NCBI GenBank assembly: GCA_043228905.1
Contig: JBHGNT010000013.1
Location: forward strand, 2,418,001-2,482,000
Source: Azolla caroliniana
Taxonomy: Eukaryota; Polypodiophyta
DNA: 64,000 bases
Direction: 5' to 3'
The notes under the pieces: model-generated
Databases searched by the model: none
What the model saw: only the letters and a program-made list of their open reading frames with translations
Told to the model about the DNA's origin: nothing
Position numbers and translations under genes: made by a program
Shown: positions 33,690 through 43,448 of the stretch, piece by piece
Layout of the letters: every line of letters starts with the position of its first letter
Position numbering within the stretch: position 1 is the first letter of the stretch

Positions 33690-34035
33690 GTCTGGTAAAG
33701 CCGTCTACTCAGGATTAGCTCTTTCATCAGGATTTTCCTCATTGGCTTCGTCAGTACGCTAAGTTGAATTGTTAGTATGTTCAGACTCTGAAACGTCTTC
33801 TAATTCAACAAGTTGACCTGTGTCTTCATCTATAGTTCCACAAGTTTTCTAAATGTCATCTGGAACATCTAAGTTTTATTGATATGCTTTGCCCCAACTT
33901 CTTGGTCTTGATCAGGACAACCCCAGATACCTTGGATCCTCATTTTGATGACATTAACTTGCTCAAGGTCCTTCTCTAATGCAATAGAGTTCCTGATAAT
34001 CTTTAAGGCGTATGTTTTAGTAGTACATGACAATA
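33690..34035 (-). pseudogene. decayed coding segment inside TIR element, left
   Basis: One minus-strand frame gives about 110 codons with only scattered stops. A plausible protein start (KTYALKIIRNSIALEKDLEQ) is followed by a very acidic, Asp/Glu/Thr-rich tail (TGQLVELEDVSESEHTN, RTDEANEENPDE). It could be the remains of the element's own protein or of a host exon. I do not recognise the family. Confidence 0.35.
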
Positions 34036-34189
34036 GAATGAAATTGCACAGGTAACATCAAACTGAAGAATAGAATATAACGTTAATCTAAATTGATGTA
34101 AGTTTTATATTATATACCTGTGTCAGAAAACTAATCTAAAACCCATTGAAATTTTGAAACAATAAAATTTGAAAAAATAAAAAATCTTG

Positions 34190-34780
34190 GATTTTTAATT
34201 GGAATCCAATGCGATGCACTAGATTTCAGTTGAAAATCCAAGTTTTTTTTTTTTTTGTAATTTTTAAAATTTTTTCCATTAAAAAATAAAAAATGGATTT
34301 TCAGCTAAAATACTATGCACTACATTATATTTTAGTATATATAGCTAGAATCTAATGCAATGCGTTGGATTAGAGTCGAAAATCCATTTTTCTTTTTTCT
34401 TTTTCCAATGTTATTTATTTATTTATTTTCCATATAAAATAATAATAAACGGCTTTTCAACTAAAATCCGATAAACTACATCAGATCGTAGTCTATACAG
34501 CTAGACATTGATGCATTGCATCAGATTTTAGCTGGCAATCCTCTTTGTTTCCAATTGTTTTTCATTTTTTCAAAAAATAAATAAAAATATATTAAAAAAG
34601 TGGATTTCCAAATGAAATCTAATGCACTACATCGAATTTCAATTAAAAATCCAAATTTCTTTTAGGTTTTTCATAAAACAATGAGATAATAAAAAAATAT
34701 TACATTTTCAACAAGATCTGAACCATTGAGTCGGATTTCAATTGCAAATTAATGTTTTATGAAAAAACATAAGAAAAATA
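34190..34780. repeat. diverged palindromic repeats, left array
   Basis: At least four poorly preserved units carry AATCCAATGC/GCACTAGATTT-type inverted halves and the phrase GAAAATCCA followed by T-rich DNA. They are related to the clear array at 38722-39960 on the other side of the snRNA segment. Confidence 0.6.
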
Positions 34781-34795
34781 TTGGACTTTCACAAT

Positions 34796-35405
34796 ACACA
34801 TTACACTATCTACTCCGTTATTCGAAATCCATATAATACATGTTTGATAGGAGATGATGTCTCATACGTGTATCAGGTCAATGCCTCAAACCTCATGTTT
34901 CATATACCCCTCCGGTCGCCGAGTGTCCGTAGAGCCCAAAGGCGTTTATTACGCGTCACGATTACATCGTCATTGGATTGCGTCTTTGTTTAAGATCCGT
35001 TTATGTATGCATATGGATGGGATCACGCGTATGCCTATGCGATGTTATACATGTCTTAGACATGTAGTGTGCATGTTCAGAATTTGTTATACGATATCAA
35101 TATCATATGCATGACGGGGTTTAGGGTCGCGGTGCCCATTCTCACATTTCTGTGGGGAAGGTGCGGTGACCATCCTTATTTAACGAAATTAGTGCTACTA
35201 CCCTCGGTCGCCCCGATTGTGCCATATGTAAAAATTGCGCAAAGCATGGCCACGGTCGGTGTATGTTGCCTTGGATCATGGTGCCTTGCCCATTCCCCGC
35301 CCATTTAAGGGGAATTAGGTTTAGACCCACTTCTCATTGGATCGCCCTTACGAATCCCGCATCGAGTCTCCCGCGTTCGTTACTTGATTAGGGGGGCGTC
35401 ACGAG
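34796..35405 (+). repeat. direct repeat DR1 flanking the snRNA unit
   Basis: About 610 bp, near-identical to 38098-38718 in the same orientation. The offset between copies is about 3.3 kb. It contains no recognisable gene or LTR signals (no TG...CA ends, no primer-binding site), so an LTR interpretation is unlikely. Confidence 0.9.
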
Positions 35406-35968
35406 ACCATCATTGTGAAACGCGTTGGTCATGAGATAACCATGTGACGGGCCACACTAGCTTCAATGTGGAGAAGAGGGCGCGTGTCGCCGTGGCCATT
35501 AGGTTGCTCATTAGTGTGTGCCATTGTCATGACGAGACTCGAGGTTGGGTGACGTGAAAACATAGTTACCTAGATGCAACGATGCGGAACATATTTCCTT
35601 GAGGTTTACGCGCGCCGGTCGTTCAAGTAATTGTAAATTCTCTTTCCCTCGACATGCAGTGGGGGCTAATGATTTACTACGTGCAAACGGGTGGATCTCC
35701 ATTACAATTCTCGCTCGATTCGGGAAGCTCACACGATTTCGTGAAGGTTCGTTTGGTTCAGATATGGGGGCTTATAACCACCAATAACGAATCGCACCTA
35801 TAAGGTGCACTTGGCGATGGGAGAGTATCCCGACTTGGTATAGGGATGGATAATAGGGTGGCTACAACCAAACAACAACAAATGTGGTCCCCACGATCGG
35901 CTAAGGTGGTTTCGATGCAATGAGAGGACCAAAGTTTGTTTAAATGTTGAGATGATTATATAACGTAT
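35406..35968. other. spacer upstream of U2, nothing recognised
   Basis: This is unique in the window, moderately GC-rich with CpG-containing words, and non-coding as far as I can see. It leads into the U2 promoter. Confidence 0.5.
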
Positions 35969-36007
35969 ATCCCACATGGTGAGGCATGTTAGGGTGCAGC
36001 CTATAAG
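35969..36007 (+). promoter_or_regulatory. U2 snRNA promoter (USE and TATA)
   Basis: ATCCCACATGG at 35969-35979 matches the plant upstream sequence element RTCCCACATCG at 10 of 11 positions. TATAAG begins at 36002, 33 bp downstream of the USE start and 33 bp upstream of the RNA start. This spacing (four helical turns) specifies Pol II transcription of plant snRNA genes. Confidence 0.93.
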
Positions 36008-36034
36008 AAGCAAATCGGTTCTTCAAGAGAACTC

Positions 36035-36225
36035 ATACCTTTCTCGGCCTTTTGGCTAAGATCAAGTGTAGTATCTGTTCTTATCAGTTTAATATCTGAT
36101 ACGCGGCCTATTAGGCCGCACGATATTAACCTAATTTCTTTCATGGGGGCAGCTCTCGCTCAAGGCAGCTTGCTGCATTTGGGAGTTGCGTGCGTCGCCT
36201 CAACCTTGCACTGATGTTGAGGTCA
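36035..36225 (+). ncRNA. U2: U2 spliceosomal snRNA
   Basis: It starts ATACCTTTCTCGGCCTTTTG, the plant U2 5' end. The branch-point recognition GTAGTA lies at 36068-36073. Stem IIa is followed by a perfect stem IIb GCGGCC-TATTA-GGCCGC. The Sm-type site (AATTTCTTTC, about 36133) is slightly unusual. The last stem is CCTCAAC/GTTGAGG with loop CTTGCACTGAT, suited to U2B''. Length is about 191 nt, normal for U2. Together with an intact promoter this looks functional. It lies in a transposon and converges on U1. The 3' end overlaps the first unit of a 51-bp tandem repeat. Confidence 0.96.
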
Positions 36226-36363
36226 CATAGGCGCGCCCTCATTCTATAATGATAATAAAAATGAGGGTTGAGGTCACATAGGCGCGCCCTCATTCTACAA
36301 TGATAATAAAAATGAAGGAAGATGTTACATAGGCGCGTCCCGCTTCTAATGATAATCTAAAGG
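36216..36363 (+). repeat. 51-bp tandem repeat at the U2 3' end (about 2.9 units)
   Basis: Units lie at 36216-36266, 36267-36317 and a diverged 36318-36363. Each begins GTTGAGGTCACATAGGCGCG; the third begins GAAGATGTTACATAGGCGCG. Unit 1 starts with the 3' arm of U2 stem IV. Confidence 0.92.
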
Positions 36364-37052
36364 ACGATGTCACGTGGATGAGCGTTCTAGATAAATGCAT
36401 CTATCTTTTCCCACATTTCTTTAGGTACTAGAACGGAAGGCTTTCAACGCATGGTGAACGTCCATGAATCGAGCAGAGAGACGAGCCAAACCGATGCCCG
36501 AGCTATAAAGAAGAACTATTGGAATGGGAGAGAAGATAAATGGAGGATGCGGCGGGCGTTCGCCTATGGTCGTTAGGCGTACGTATGTGGTCTCTCATGG
36601 TCCAAGGCAGAGAAGTGAACTAGATTTTACATCGACGCATGTGCAGCTCGTCGCGTGTATCCACTCAGAATTCTCTTCACTCTTACCATGGATACGCCAT
36701 GTGCCACCTCCGACCTATGACACGTGTATATCCTATACGTGTATATCCCCGCTCGATGGTTCTTTATACTCCTCTCGTTTCTTAGGGTACTGGAAATCGG
36801 TGTTGTGTTGGTGTCCGAAACCATATTGTGCTTCCGCCAAATCATTTTGCATAATATGCATGGCCGAGGGAAGCCACCAAAAAATAAGATGCTTCCGCCA
36901 AGCAAAATGCCGAGGGACTCTTAGCGCAACCGACGCTTCCGCCAAACATGGCCAACTTGACGATCAAGCATAAGCGCATGATTTGAGACGAATCTGCCAT
37001 GCGCGACCAATGCTTCCGCCAAAAGTGGACAACGTGATATCACTGGATTGAG
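36364..37052. other. region between convergent U2 and U1, with GCTTCCGCCAA repeats
   Basis: No gene is recognised. GCTTCCGCCAA occurs at about 36830, 36890, 36934 and 37011, partly followed by ATGCCGAGGGA-like words. A 149-codon frame at 36524-36973 has no recognisable domain and I do not call it a gene. Confidence 0.5.
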
Positions 37053-37216
37053 ATGGGGGCCACGCGAACGCGAGCCCCTGCTGTCACAAATTATGACGTG
37101 CACTCTCCCGCTTGGGGAGATGCTAGGGCAAGCAGTCCCTCCGGTGGTGCAATGGAGGCACCGGCCCTAAGCCATCGGCCTTCTTGATCACCGATTGACC
37201 CCGCCCAGGTAAGTAT
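37053..37216 (-). ncRNA. U1: U1 spliceosomal snRNA
   Basis: The minus strand starts ATACTTACCTGG at 37216; ACTTACCTG pairs with 5' splice sites. Stem I is ATCGG/CCGAT with the U1-70K loop GATCAAGAAG. Stem II is CCTCC/GGAGG with the U1A-binding ATTGCACC. Stem III is CTCCC/GGGAG. The Sm site is AATTTGTGA, and a GC-rich terminal stem lies around GCTCGCGTTCGCG. Length is about 164 nt, as in plants. All stems pair and the promoter is in place, so the gene looks functional. It converges on U2, with 0.83 kb between their 3' ends. Confidence 0.95.
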
Positions 37217-37241
37217 GTTTTGGCTTAGCGCAACGCTCTCG

Positions 37242-37281
37242 TTTTATAGCCCCCTTGCTCTCCATCCTCTCTATGTGGGAC
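37242..37281 (-). promoter_or_regulatory. U1 snRNA promoter (USE and TATA)
   Basis: On the minus strand GTCCCACATAG (37281-37271) matches the plant USE at 10 of 11 positions. TATAAAA starts at 37248, 33 bp on, and 32 bp before the RNA start at 37216. The geometry is the same as the U2 promoter. Confidence 0.93.
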
Positions 37282-38097
37282 GTTCTTATCTTGCGTCTGT
37301 GTATTCACCATGACACACACGCACAGCCGTCATCGCGCCACCATCCTCTCACGTCAATCTACCCACTCACTATTGGTGGTTCACTTTAACCTCGTCCATG
37401 TTTAGCCCCTTCACGTTTCCGTTCATATCTATAGATCACACGTCACACGCTCCAACCTCGCCTACCTTCTCCTTCTTGTAATTAATTTAAGTACAACGGC
37501 TAGAGAGAAACCATGCGCGTCGTGACGTAGAACCGTGCGTCAATGGCCATGTGTTGCCGAAGCTGTAGAATAACAAACGAGGGAAACACCGATGCGATGT
37601 CCATGTACAACCAACACGCTCACACAATCCTTGAGCACTGGCCGAGACGTGAATCCACGCGTGCGTCGCTTGTGCAATCCCCGTCGATAGCTGAAGAACG
37701 TGAGGAGGATGAGGCGCATGTCTCACATCAGTCAATTTTGAGAATCACTTCCCGTCTCCCAAGCGCACAAATTGCGCGGATATGAGGAGGAGATACAACG
37801 CTTTCTAAAAGTTCGGAACGTCGGGAGCAAGAACTTCAAGTCGTGCGTTGCAAGCCCGGAGGAAACATAAGACGAAGCACGGAAATAGCAACAACGCAAC
37901 CCTTGAGCTACATCAAGGTTGTTCTTCTAAATCATGTGCTTTATCGTCTTCTACATTATTTCTTCTCCCTTGCGTGTACATGTTGAAGTCATTATTTTAA
38001 CGTATAGATCGTTAGATCATGTTGCCTTGGTCATACTTTATGCGTATAAATCGTATGCGTGTTAAATGTATTGCTTGTGAGGTTTACACCTACATTA
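37282..38097. other. spacer upstream of U1, nothing recognised
   Basis: No gene, repeat or further snRNA motif (U4, U5, U6) is recognised. It leads into the second direct repeat. Confidence 0.5.
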
Positions 38098-38718
38098 CGC
38101 ATTACATTATCTAATCCGTTATTCGAAATCCATATAGTACATGTTTGATAGGAGATGTTGTCTCATACCTGTATCAGGTCAATGCCTCAAACCTCATGTT
38201 TCATATACCCCTCCGGTCGCCGAGTGTCCGTAGAGCCCAAAGGCGTTTATTACGCGTCTCGATTACATCGTCATTGGATTGCGTCTTTGTTTAAGATCCG
38301 TTTATGTATGCATATGGATGGGATCACGCGTATGCCTATGCGATGTTATACATGTCCTAGACATGTAGTGTGCATGTTCAGAATTTGTTATACGATATCG
38401 GTATCATATGCATGATGGTGTGTGTTTCGGGGTTTAGGGTCGCGGTGCCCATCCTCGCATTTCTGTGGGGAAGGTGCGGTGACCATCCTTATTTAACGAA
38501 ATTAGTGCTACTACCCTCGGTCGCCCCGATTGTGCCATATGTAAAAATTGCGCAAAGCATGGCCACGGTCGGTGTATGTTGCCTTGGATCATGGTGCCTT
38601 GCCCATTCCCCGCCCATTTAAGGGGAATTAGAGTTAGACCCACTTCTCATTGGGTCGCCCTTAGGAATCCCGCATCGAGTCTCCCGCGTTCGTTACTTGA
38701 TTAGGGGGGCGTCACGAG
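38098..38718 (+). repeat. direct repeat DR2 flanking the snRNA unit
   Basis: Copy of 34796-35405 with a short insertion (GGTGTGTGTTTC-like, about 38417-38428) and scattered substitutions. Both copies end exactly at GCGTCACGAG, after which the sequences diverge completely. Confidence 0.9.
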
Positions 38719-39960
38719 TGATTTTGAACGGAAATCCGATGCAGTGCATCGGATTTCCATTGAAAATCCTGTTGAAAATGATCTGTTTTCAACGGGAATC
38801 CGATTCACGTTGAAAACACATCATTTTAAATGGAGAAAATCACAATTTGTTTATTTTTAACACTTTTTTAGAGAAAAATATAAACAAATAAGAAAATTTG
38901 TAAACAAACAAGAAAAAGTGGACTTTCAATGGAAATCCGATGCACTGCATCGGATTTCCGTTGAAAATCCATTTTTTTCAATTCCTATATATTTATTTAT
39001 GATAAAAACAAAAACAATTCAAAACAAATTCAAAATATCTGAAAAATTGGAAACAAATAAGAAAAAATGGATTTTCAATAGAAATCCGATGTAGTGCATC
39101 GGATTTCTGTTGAAAACCCATTTTTTGCAATTTTTATTTATTTATTTATGGGAAAAAATGAAAAACAATTTAAAAAATACAGAAAAATATTTTAAAATAT
39201 GAAAATTTGGTAACAAATAGCAAAAAGTGGACTTTCAATAGAAATCCGATGCAATGCATCGAATTTCCTTTGAAAATTCATTTTTTCAATTTCTATATAG
39301 TTATTTATGAGAAAATAGACAAAAAAAATACCAAAAAAATTCTAAAAACTATGAGAATTTTGAAAAAAATAAGAAAAAGTGGATTTTCTATGGAAATCCG
39401 ATGCAGTGCATCGGATTTCCATTGAAAATCTATTTTTTCAATATTTATTTATTTTTTATAGAAAAAATTCAAAAAAAAAAGCAAATTTGGAAAAAAATAC
39501 GTAAAAATGGACTTTCAAACCAAAATCCGATGCAGTGCATCGGATTTCCGTTGAAAATCCATTTTTTCAATTTTTATTTATTTTTTTATGGGAAAAATAA
39601 AAACAAATTCAAAAACAATTCAAAAAATAAGAAAATTTTCAAAAAAATAAGAGAAATTTGATTTTCAATTGAATCCGATGCACGTAATTGGATTTCCATT
39701 GAAATCTAATTTTTCAATTTTTATTTATTTATTTACAAGTAAAATAAAAAATGTTTATTTATTTATTTATGGGAAAATGTTTTATTTTTTCAATTTGTAT
39801 TTATTTATGTATTTTCGGGAAATCCATGCAATGTATCATATTTTAGTCTATGTAGCTAGAATTCAATGCAATGCATTAAAATGCAAGAGTATTTTTTTAA
39901 TGGAAATTTTTAAAAAAATTCCAAGACTTACAAGAATCTGATGCATTATATCCAATTCTA
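38719..39960. repeat. palindromic satellite-like repeats, right array
   Basis: Units of 130-200 bp each carry a palindrome centred at about 38743, 38945, 39093, 39253, 39405 and 39535, with weaker ones after 39670. The core GGAAATCCGATGCA-TGCATCGGATTTCC extends to arms of about 26 bp (TGGA-TTTCAATGG...). The spacers are T-rich then A-rich. Each unit could extrude as a hairpin. Confidence 0.9.
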
Positions 39961-40343
39961 GATGTATAGAGTAAAATTCGACATGTTGCGTCAAATCTAG
40001 ATGGAATGAATCGGATTTCTGTACGACATCAAAGGCTTACTATGAGAATCTAAGAAAAATGGAAAACATCTTTAAGACATTTTTTAGATTCTAATGATTT
40101 TGGTAGAAAGCTTCTCTCACATAATCTAATCTTGTAAATGGAAAGTACATAATGAAATATCATAACCAAAAAGTGAGGAGGAGAGATGCATCAAGCACAT
40201 CTACTCTTACATTGGATAATGTTTATATATTTGTGTATGACTTATCTTTGACCAAAACAAGTTATCTGTGACAGACCACAATGAAGATACTAAAAGAGGA
40301 TCTGTAATGTGGCTTCAGACACAACACAAAGACAAACAAGAAG

Positions 40344-40566
40344 CATGACTCATAAACTCGATGAGGTTGGATTGCAATTGGATCAACACAATGCATTAGT
40401 TGCCATTGATGATGAGGATGAGACCTCATAAACTCGTACTAGTTCATCTAATGGGTATGAAGATGATGACATAAACTTGAAAAATGATTGTCCTGATACG
40501 TTAACTATAAATATTGTATTGCACATCAAGATTTGGATTCAGAATTTCTATAAATATTGGGGTTAG
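40344..40566 (+). pseudogene. decayed coding segment inside TIR element, right
   Basis: The plus-strand frame gives MTHKLDEVGLQLDQHNALVA, an acidic stretch with one stop, and NGYEDDDINLKNDCPDTL. It is coding-like and acidic, similar in flavour to the left decayed piece. No family is recognised. 39961-40343 holds nothing else recognisable. Confidence 0.3.
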
Positions 40567-40752
40567 TCATTTTGGACATTCATTTGTAAGTTTGGCATGT
40601 CCATTATTTAGGCATTTTTTTGAACACCTAAATTTCCGTACATGTTAAAAATCAATATATTTTTGGGTCATTTTTAAAATTCCTTTACGCATGTGGCACC
40701 CCTTTTTGTGAATCACCCTAATTTGTGTCATTTTTTGATGGACAGTTCTCAA

Positions 40753-40789
40753 AATGCGACATATTACCTGTTTCAAATGTCCCGGTGTT
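40753..40789 (-). repeat. right terminal inverted repeat
   Basis: AATGCGACATATTACCTG...CCCGGTGTT is the inverse of 33007-33043 with one mismatch. It is followed by the target duplication CTTA at 40790-40793. Confidence 0.93.
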
Positions 40790-40793
40790 CTTA

Positions 40794-42113
40794 GTCGGTG
40801 ATCACGGCTGTGTTCAGATGGGGAATGAAGGAACATGCCGAATTGTCGGCATAGGAGACGTGTGGCTGACAACACCAACCGGATGCAAGTTGCAGTTGAA
40901 GGATGTCCGACACGTTCCGGAGGTTCGTCTGAACCTGGTATCAGCCGGTCGGCTAGATGATGAAGGCTACACGGGTAGCATCCGGAACGGTGTCATGAAG
41001 TTCAGCAAAGGGAGCCTGATTGTGGCTCGGGCCCGGAAGGTCAACACATTGTACCTGATGAATGCCCGGTTATGTCCAGAAGAAGTGAACGTGGCATCCG
41101 ACATTGCCGGTGAGTTGTGGCACAAGAGACTGTGTCATATGAGCGAGAAGGCGATGAAGAGGCTTCCAGACGACAACCTCATTCCAGTGAAGAACATGCA
41201 CTTGGAGAAGTGCACTGATTGTCTGGCCGGTAAGCAAAACCGAACCTCCTTCCGACCAAGGCCACCGATGAGACGTAATGCACCACTGGAGTTGGTGCAT
41301 ACGGGTGTGTGTCAAGTAGACATGAAGTCACATGCCGGAGCGCAGTACTTCGTGACGTTCATAGATGACCACAGCCGGAAGTTGTGGGCCACACCGTTGA
41401 AGACGAAGGATCAGGTGCTATCCATCTTCAAAAAGCTCCACGCGAGAGTGGAAAGAGAAACCGGCCGGAAGTTGAAGGCGGTTCGAGCAGATAACGGAGG
41501 AGAATATTGGGGGCAGTTCGAGGAGTACTACCGCTCAAAGGGAATCTGGCTCGAATTCACCGTGCCGAAGACGCCGGAACTAAACGGACTGGTTGAGAGG
41601 ATGAACCGGACCATAATGGAGAGGGTTCAGAGTATGCTAGCGCATGCAAAACTACCCAAGAAGTTTTGGGCTGAGGCATTGTCGACAACGACATATGTGA
41701 TAAATAGATCACCCTCAGTGCCCTTGGATGGAGACACGCCACAGAGAGTATGGACCGGTAAGGAAGTATCCTACCGGCGTCTGAAGGTGTTCGGGTGCCT
41801 CGCGTACGTGCATGTAGCTAAGGACCGGAGAGGAAAGTTAGATCCAAAGACCCAGCCATGCATATTCCTCGGTTACGGTGACGATGAGTTCGGTTACCGA
41901 GTGTGGGACCTGGTCGACAGGAAGGTATTCCGGAGTCGAGATATTATCTTCATGGAGGACAAGACGCTCGCCGACTGGGAGTCGGAGAAGAAGATAATGA
42001 ACTCTGAGTCGATCGGTAAGGATCGACTCTACGATGAGCAGACCCAACCGGCAAGAGACCGGTTAGTACTCGAGGGACCAACCGATTACAATGAGGATAC
42101 CGAACAGGTTTAA
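40794..42113 (+). pseudogene. copia family 3 integrase
   Basis: It resumes the frame cut at 33006. Seen in order: protease end (VRHVPEVRLNLVSAGRLDDEG), HHCC zinc finger (LWHKRLCHMSEKAM, CTDCLAGKQ), and catalytic core with RADNGGEYWG (second Asp) and LNGLVERMNRT (Glu). The first catalytic Asp, normally in HTDV, is Gly here (HTGVCQVD). The C-terminal domain (RLKVFGCLAYVHV, CIFLGYGDDEFGYRVWD) follows. It ends at a TAA (42111-42113) that probably replaces CAA. Substitution of a catalytic Asp should abolish strand transfer. Confidence 0.9.
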
Positions 42114-43448
42114 GAAGAAGTAGAGGAAGCTGAAACCGGTACTGGCCAAGACCCCAAATCGGATTCAGATGAAGAGCAAATGGAGGAGCCGGTAACCGAA
42201 GCCCGAAGACGGAGATATCCTCTTAGAGAGAGAAGGGCGCCCCAGAGATTTCCGGATGCAGAGCATGTTCTGCTGACCGATGAGGGGGAGCCGGCAAGCT
42301 TCGAAGAAGCGAAGGATGACACCCACATCCGCAAATGGTTAAGTGCCATGCAGGATGAGATGGATTCCCTGCATGAGAACCATACGTACGAATTCGTGGA
42401 GTTGCCGAAAGGAAAGCGGGCACTCCGAAACAAGTGGGTGTACAAGTTGAAACCGGGAGATGCCGACAACCCCCCAAGATACAAAGCCAGGATCGTGGTG
42501 AAGGGGTTCCAGCAGAAAAAGGGTGTGGACTTTGATGAGATATTTGCCCCGGTAGTAAAGATGACCTCCATCCGGACGGTGCTGAGTATAGCGGCAAGCA
42601 TGGACCTTGAGGTAGAAAGCCTGGATGTGAAGACGACATTCCTTCACGGCGACCTCGAAGAGGAGATCTACATGTAGCAACCGAAGGGATTTGTGGAGAA
42701 AGGGAAGGAGCACCTGGTATGCCGGTTGAAGAAGAGCCTCTATGGGTTGAAGCAGACCCCCCGGCAATGGTACTGGAAGTTCGACTCCTTCATGACTGAT
42801 CAAGGGTACCACAAGACACAGGACGATCACTGCGTGTTTGTGAAGAAGTTCGAAGGAGGCGACTTCCTGATACTCCTTCTGTACGTGGACGACATGTTGA
42901 TCACCGGAGGGGACTAAGCCAAAATACGAATGCTAAAGAAGGCTCTCAACCGGACCTTCTCAATGAAAGACTTGGGTTCGGCAAGACAGATGTTGGGGAT
43001 GTATATTATCCGGAACCGATCAGTGAAGCAATTATGGCTGTCACAAGAGAAGTACGTGAAAAAGGTGCTTCAGCGGTTCAACATGTCAGATGCGAAACCG
43101 ATCGGATCGACACTTCCGGCAAACTACAGGTTATCCGGTAAGCATAGCCCGAAGACGAAAGCAGAGAAGGCGGATATGATGAAGATTCCATATGCCTCTG
43201 CCGTCGGGAGCTTAATGTACGCAATGGTGTGTACCCGACCAGATATAGGATACGCAGTCGGAGTGCTGAGCCGGTTCATGAGCAATCCCGGCAAGGAGCA
43301 CTGGAACGCGGTCAAATGGATACTCCGGTATTTGAAGGGCACTTCAAATATGTGTCTCCGATTCGGCTCCGGAAAACCTCAACTTGACGGTTTCACCGAT
43401 TCGGACATGTCGGCTCATGTGGATACCACCGGTCTACATCCGGGTATG
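42114..43448 (+). pseudogene. copia family 3 reverse transcriptase
   Basis: The frame continues from integrase through a Glu-rich linker to RT: RKWLSAMQDEMDSLHENHTY, KGKRALRNKWVYKLKPGD, SLDVKTTFLHGDLEEEIYM, KKSLYGLKQTPRQWYWKFD, LLLYVDDMLITGG, and SMKDLGSARQMLGM. TAG at 42675-42677 (CAG) and TAA at 42915-42917 (CAA) break it, both C-to-T type. The frame is lost in RNase H near 43430 by a small deletion. The catalytic YVDD is intact. Confidence 0.88.

Larger units (their letters stand above)
33007..40789. mobile_element. 7.78-kb TIR element carrying U2 and U1 snRNA genes
   Basis: The ends are 37-bp inverted repeats with one mismatch. The target duplication is CTTA (33003-33006 and 40790-40793); TTA alone is possible if the end is placed one base differently. 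Order inside: TIR, AT-rich DNA, decayed coding piece, palindromic repeats, 0.61-kb direct repeat, U2 (+), U1 (-), second direct repeat, palindromic repeats, decayed coding piece, TIR. I see no intact transposase, so it is probably non-autonomous. I cannot assign a superfamily: a 3-bp TTA duplication would suit PIF/Harbinger, but the termini do not match families I know. It is inserted in a copia reading frame. Confidence 0.88.

Noticed and set aside
36524-36973. 149-codon frame between U2 and U1
   Set aside because: No recognisable domain, a composition typical of non-coding DNA, overlapping antisense frames of similar length, and it lies between two RNA genes.
37282-38097. Additional snRNA (U4, U5 or U6) or 5S rRNA in the spacer
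   Set aside because: I looked for the U5 loop, U4 and U6 starts and 5S boxes and saw none.
34796-38718. DR1/DR2 as LTRs of a retrotransposon containing U1 and U2
   Set aside because: The repeats lack TG...CA ends, primer-binding site, polypurine tract and target duplication; an array unit explains them better.
38719-39960. CRISPR-like array of regularly spaced palindromes
   Set aside because: The repeats are long palindromes with AT-rich, mutually similar spacers in a plant context; spacers are not unique and there are no cas genes.
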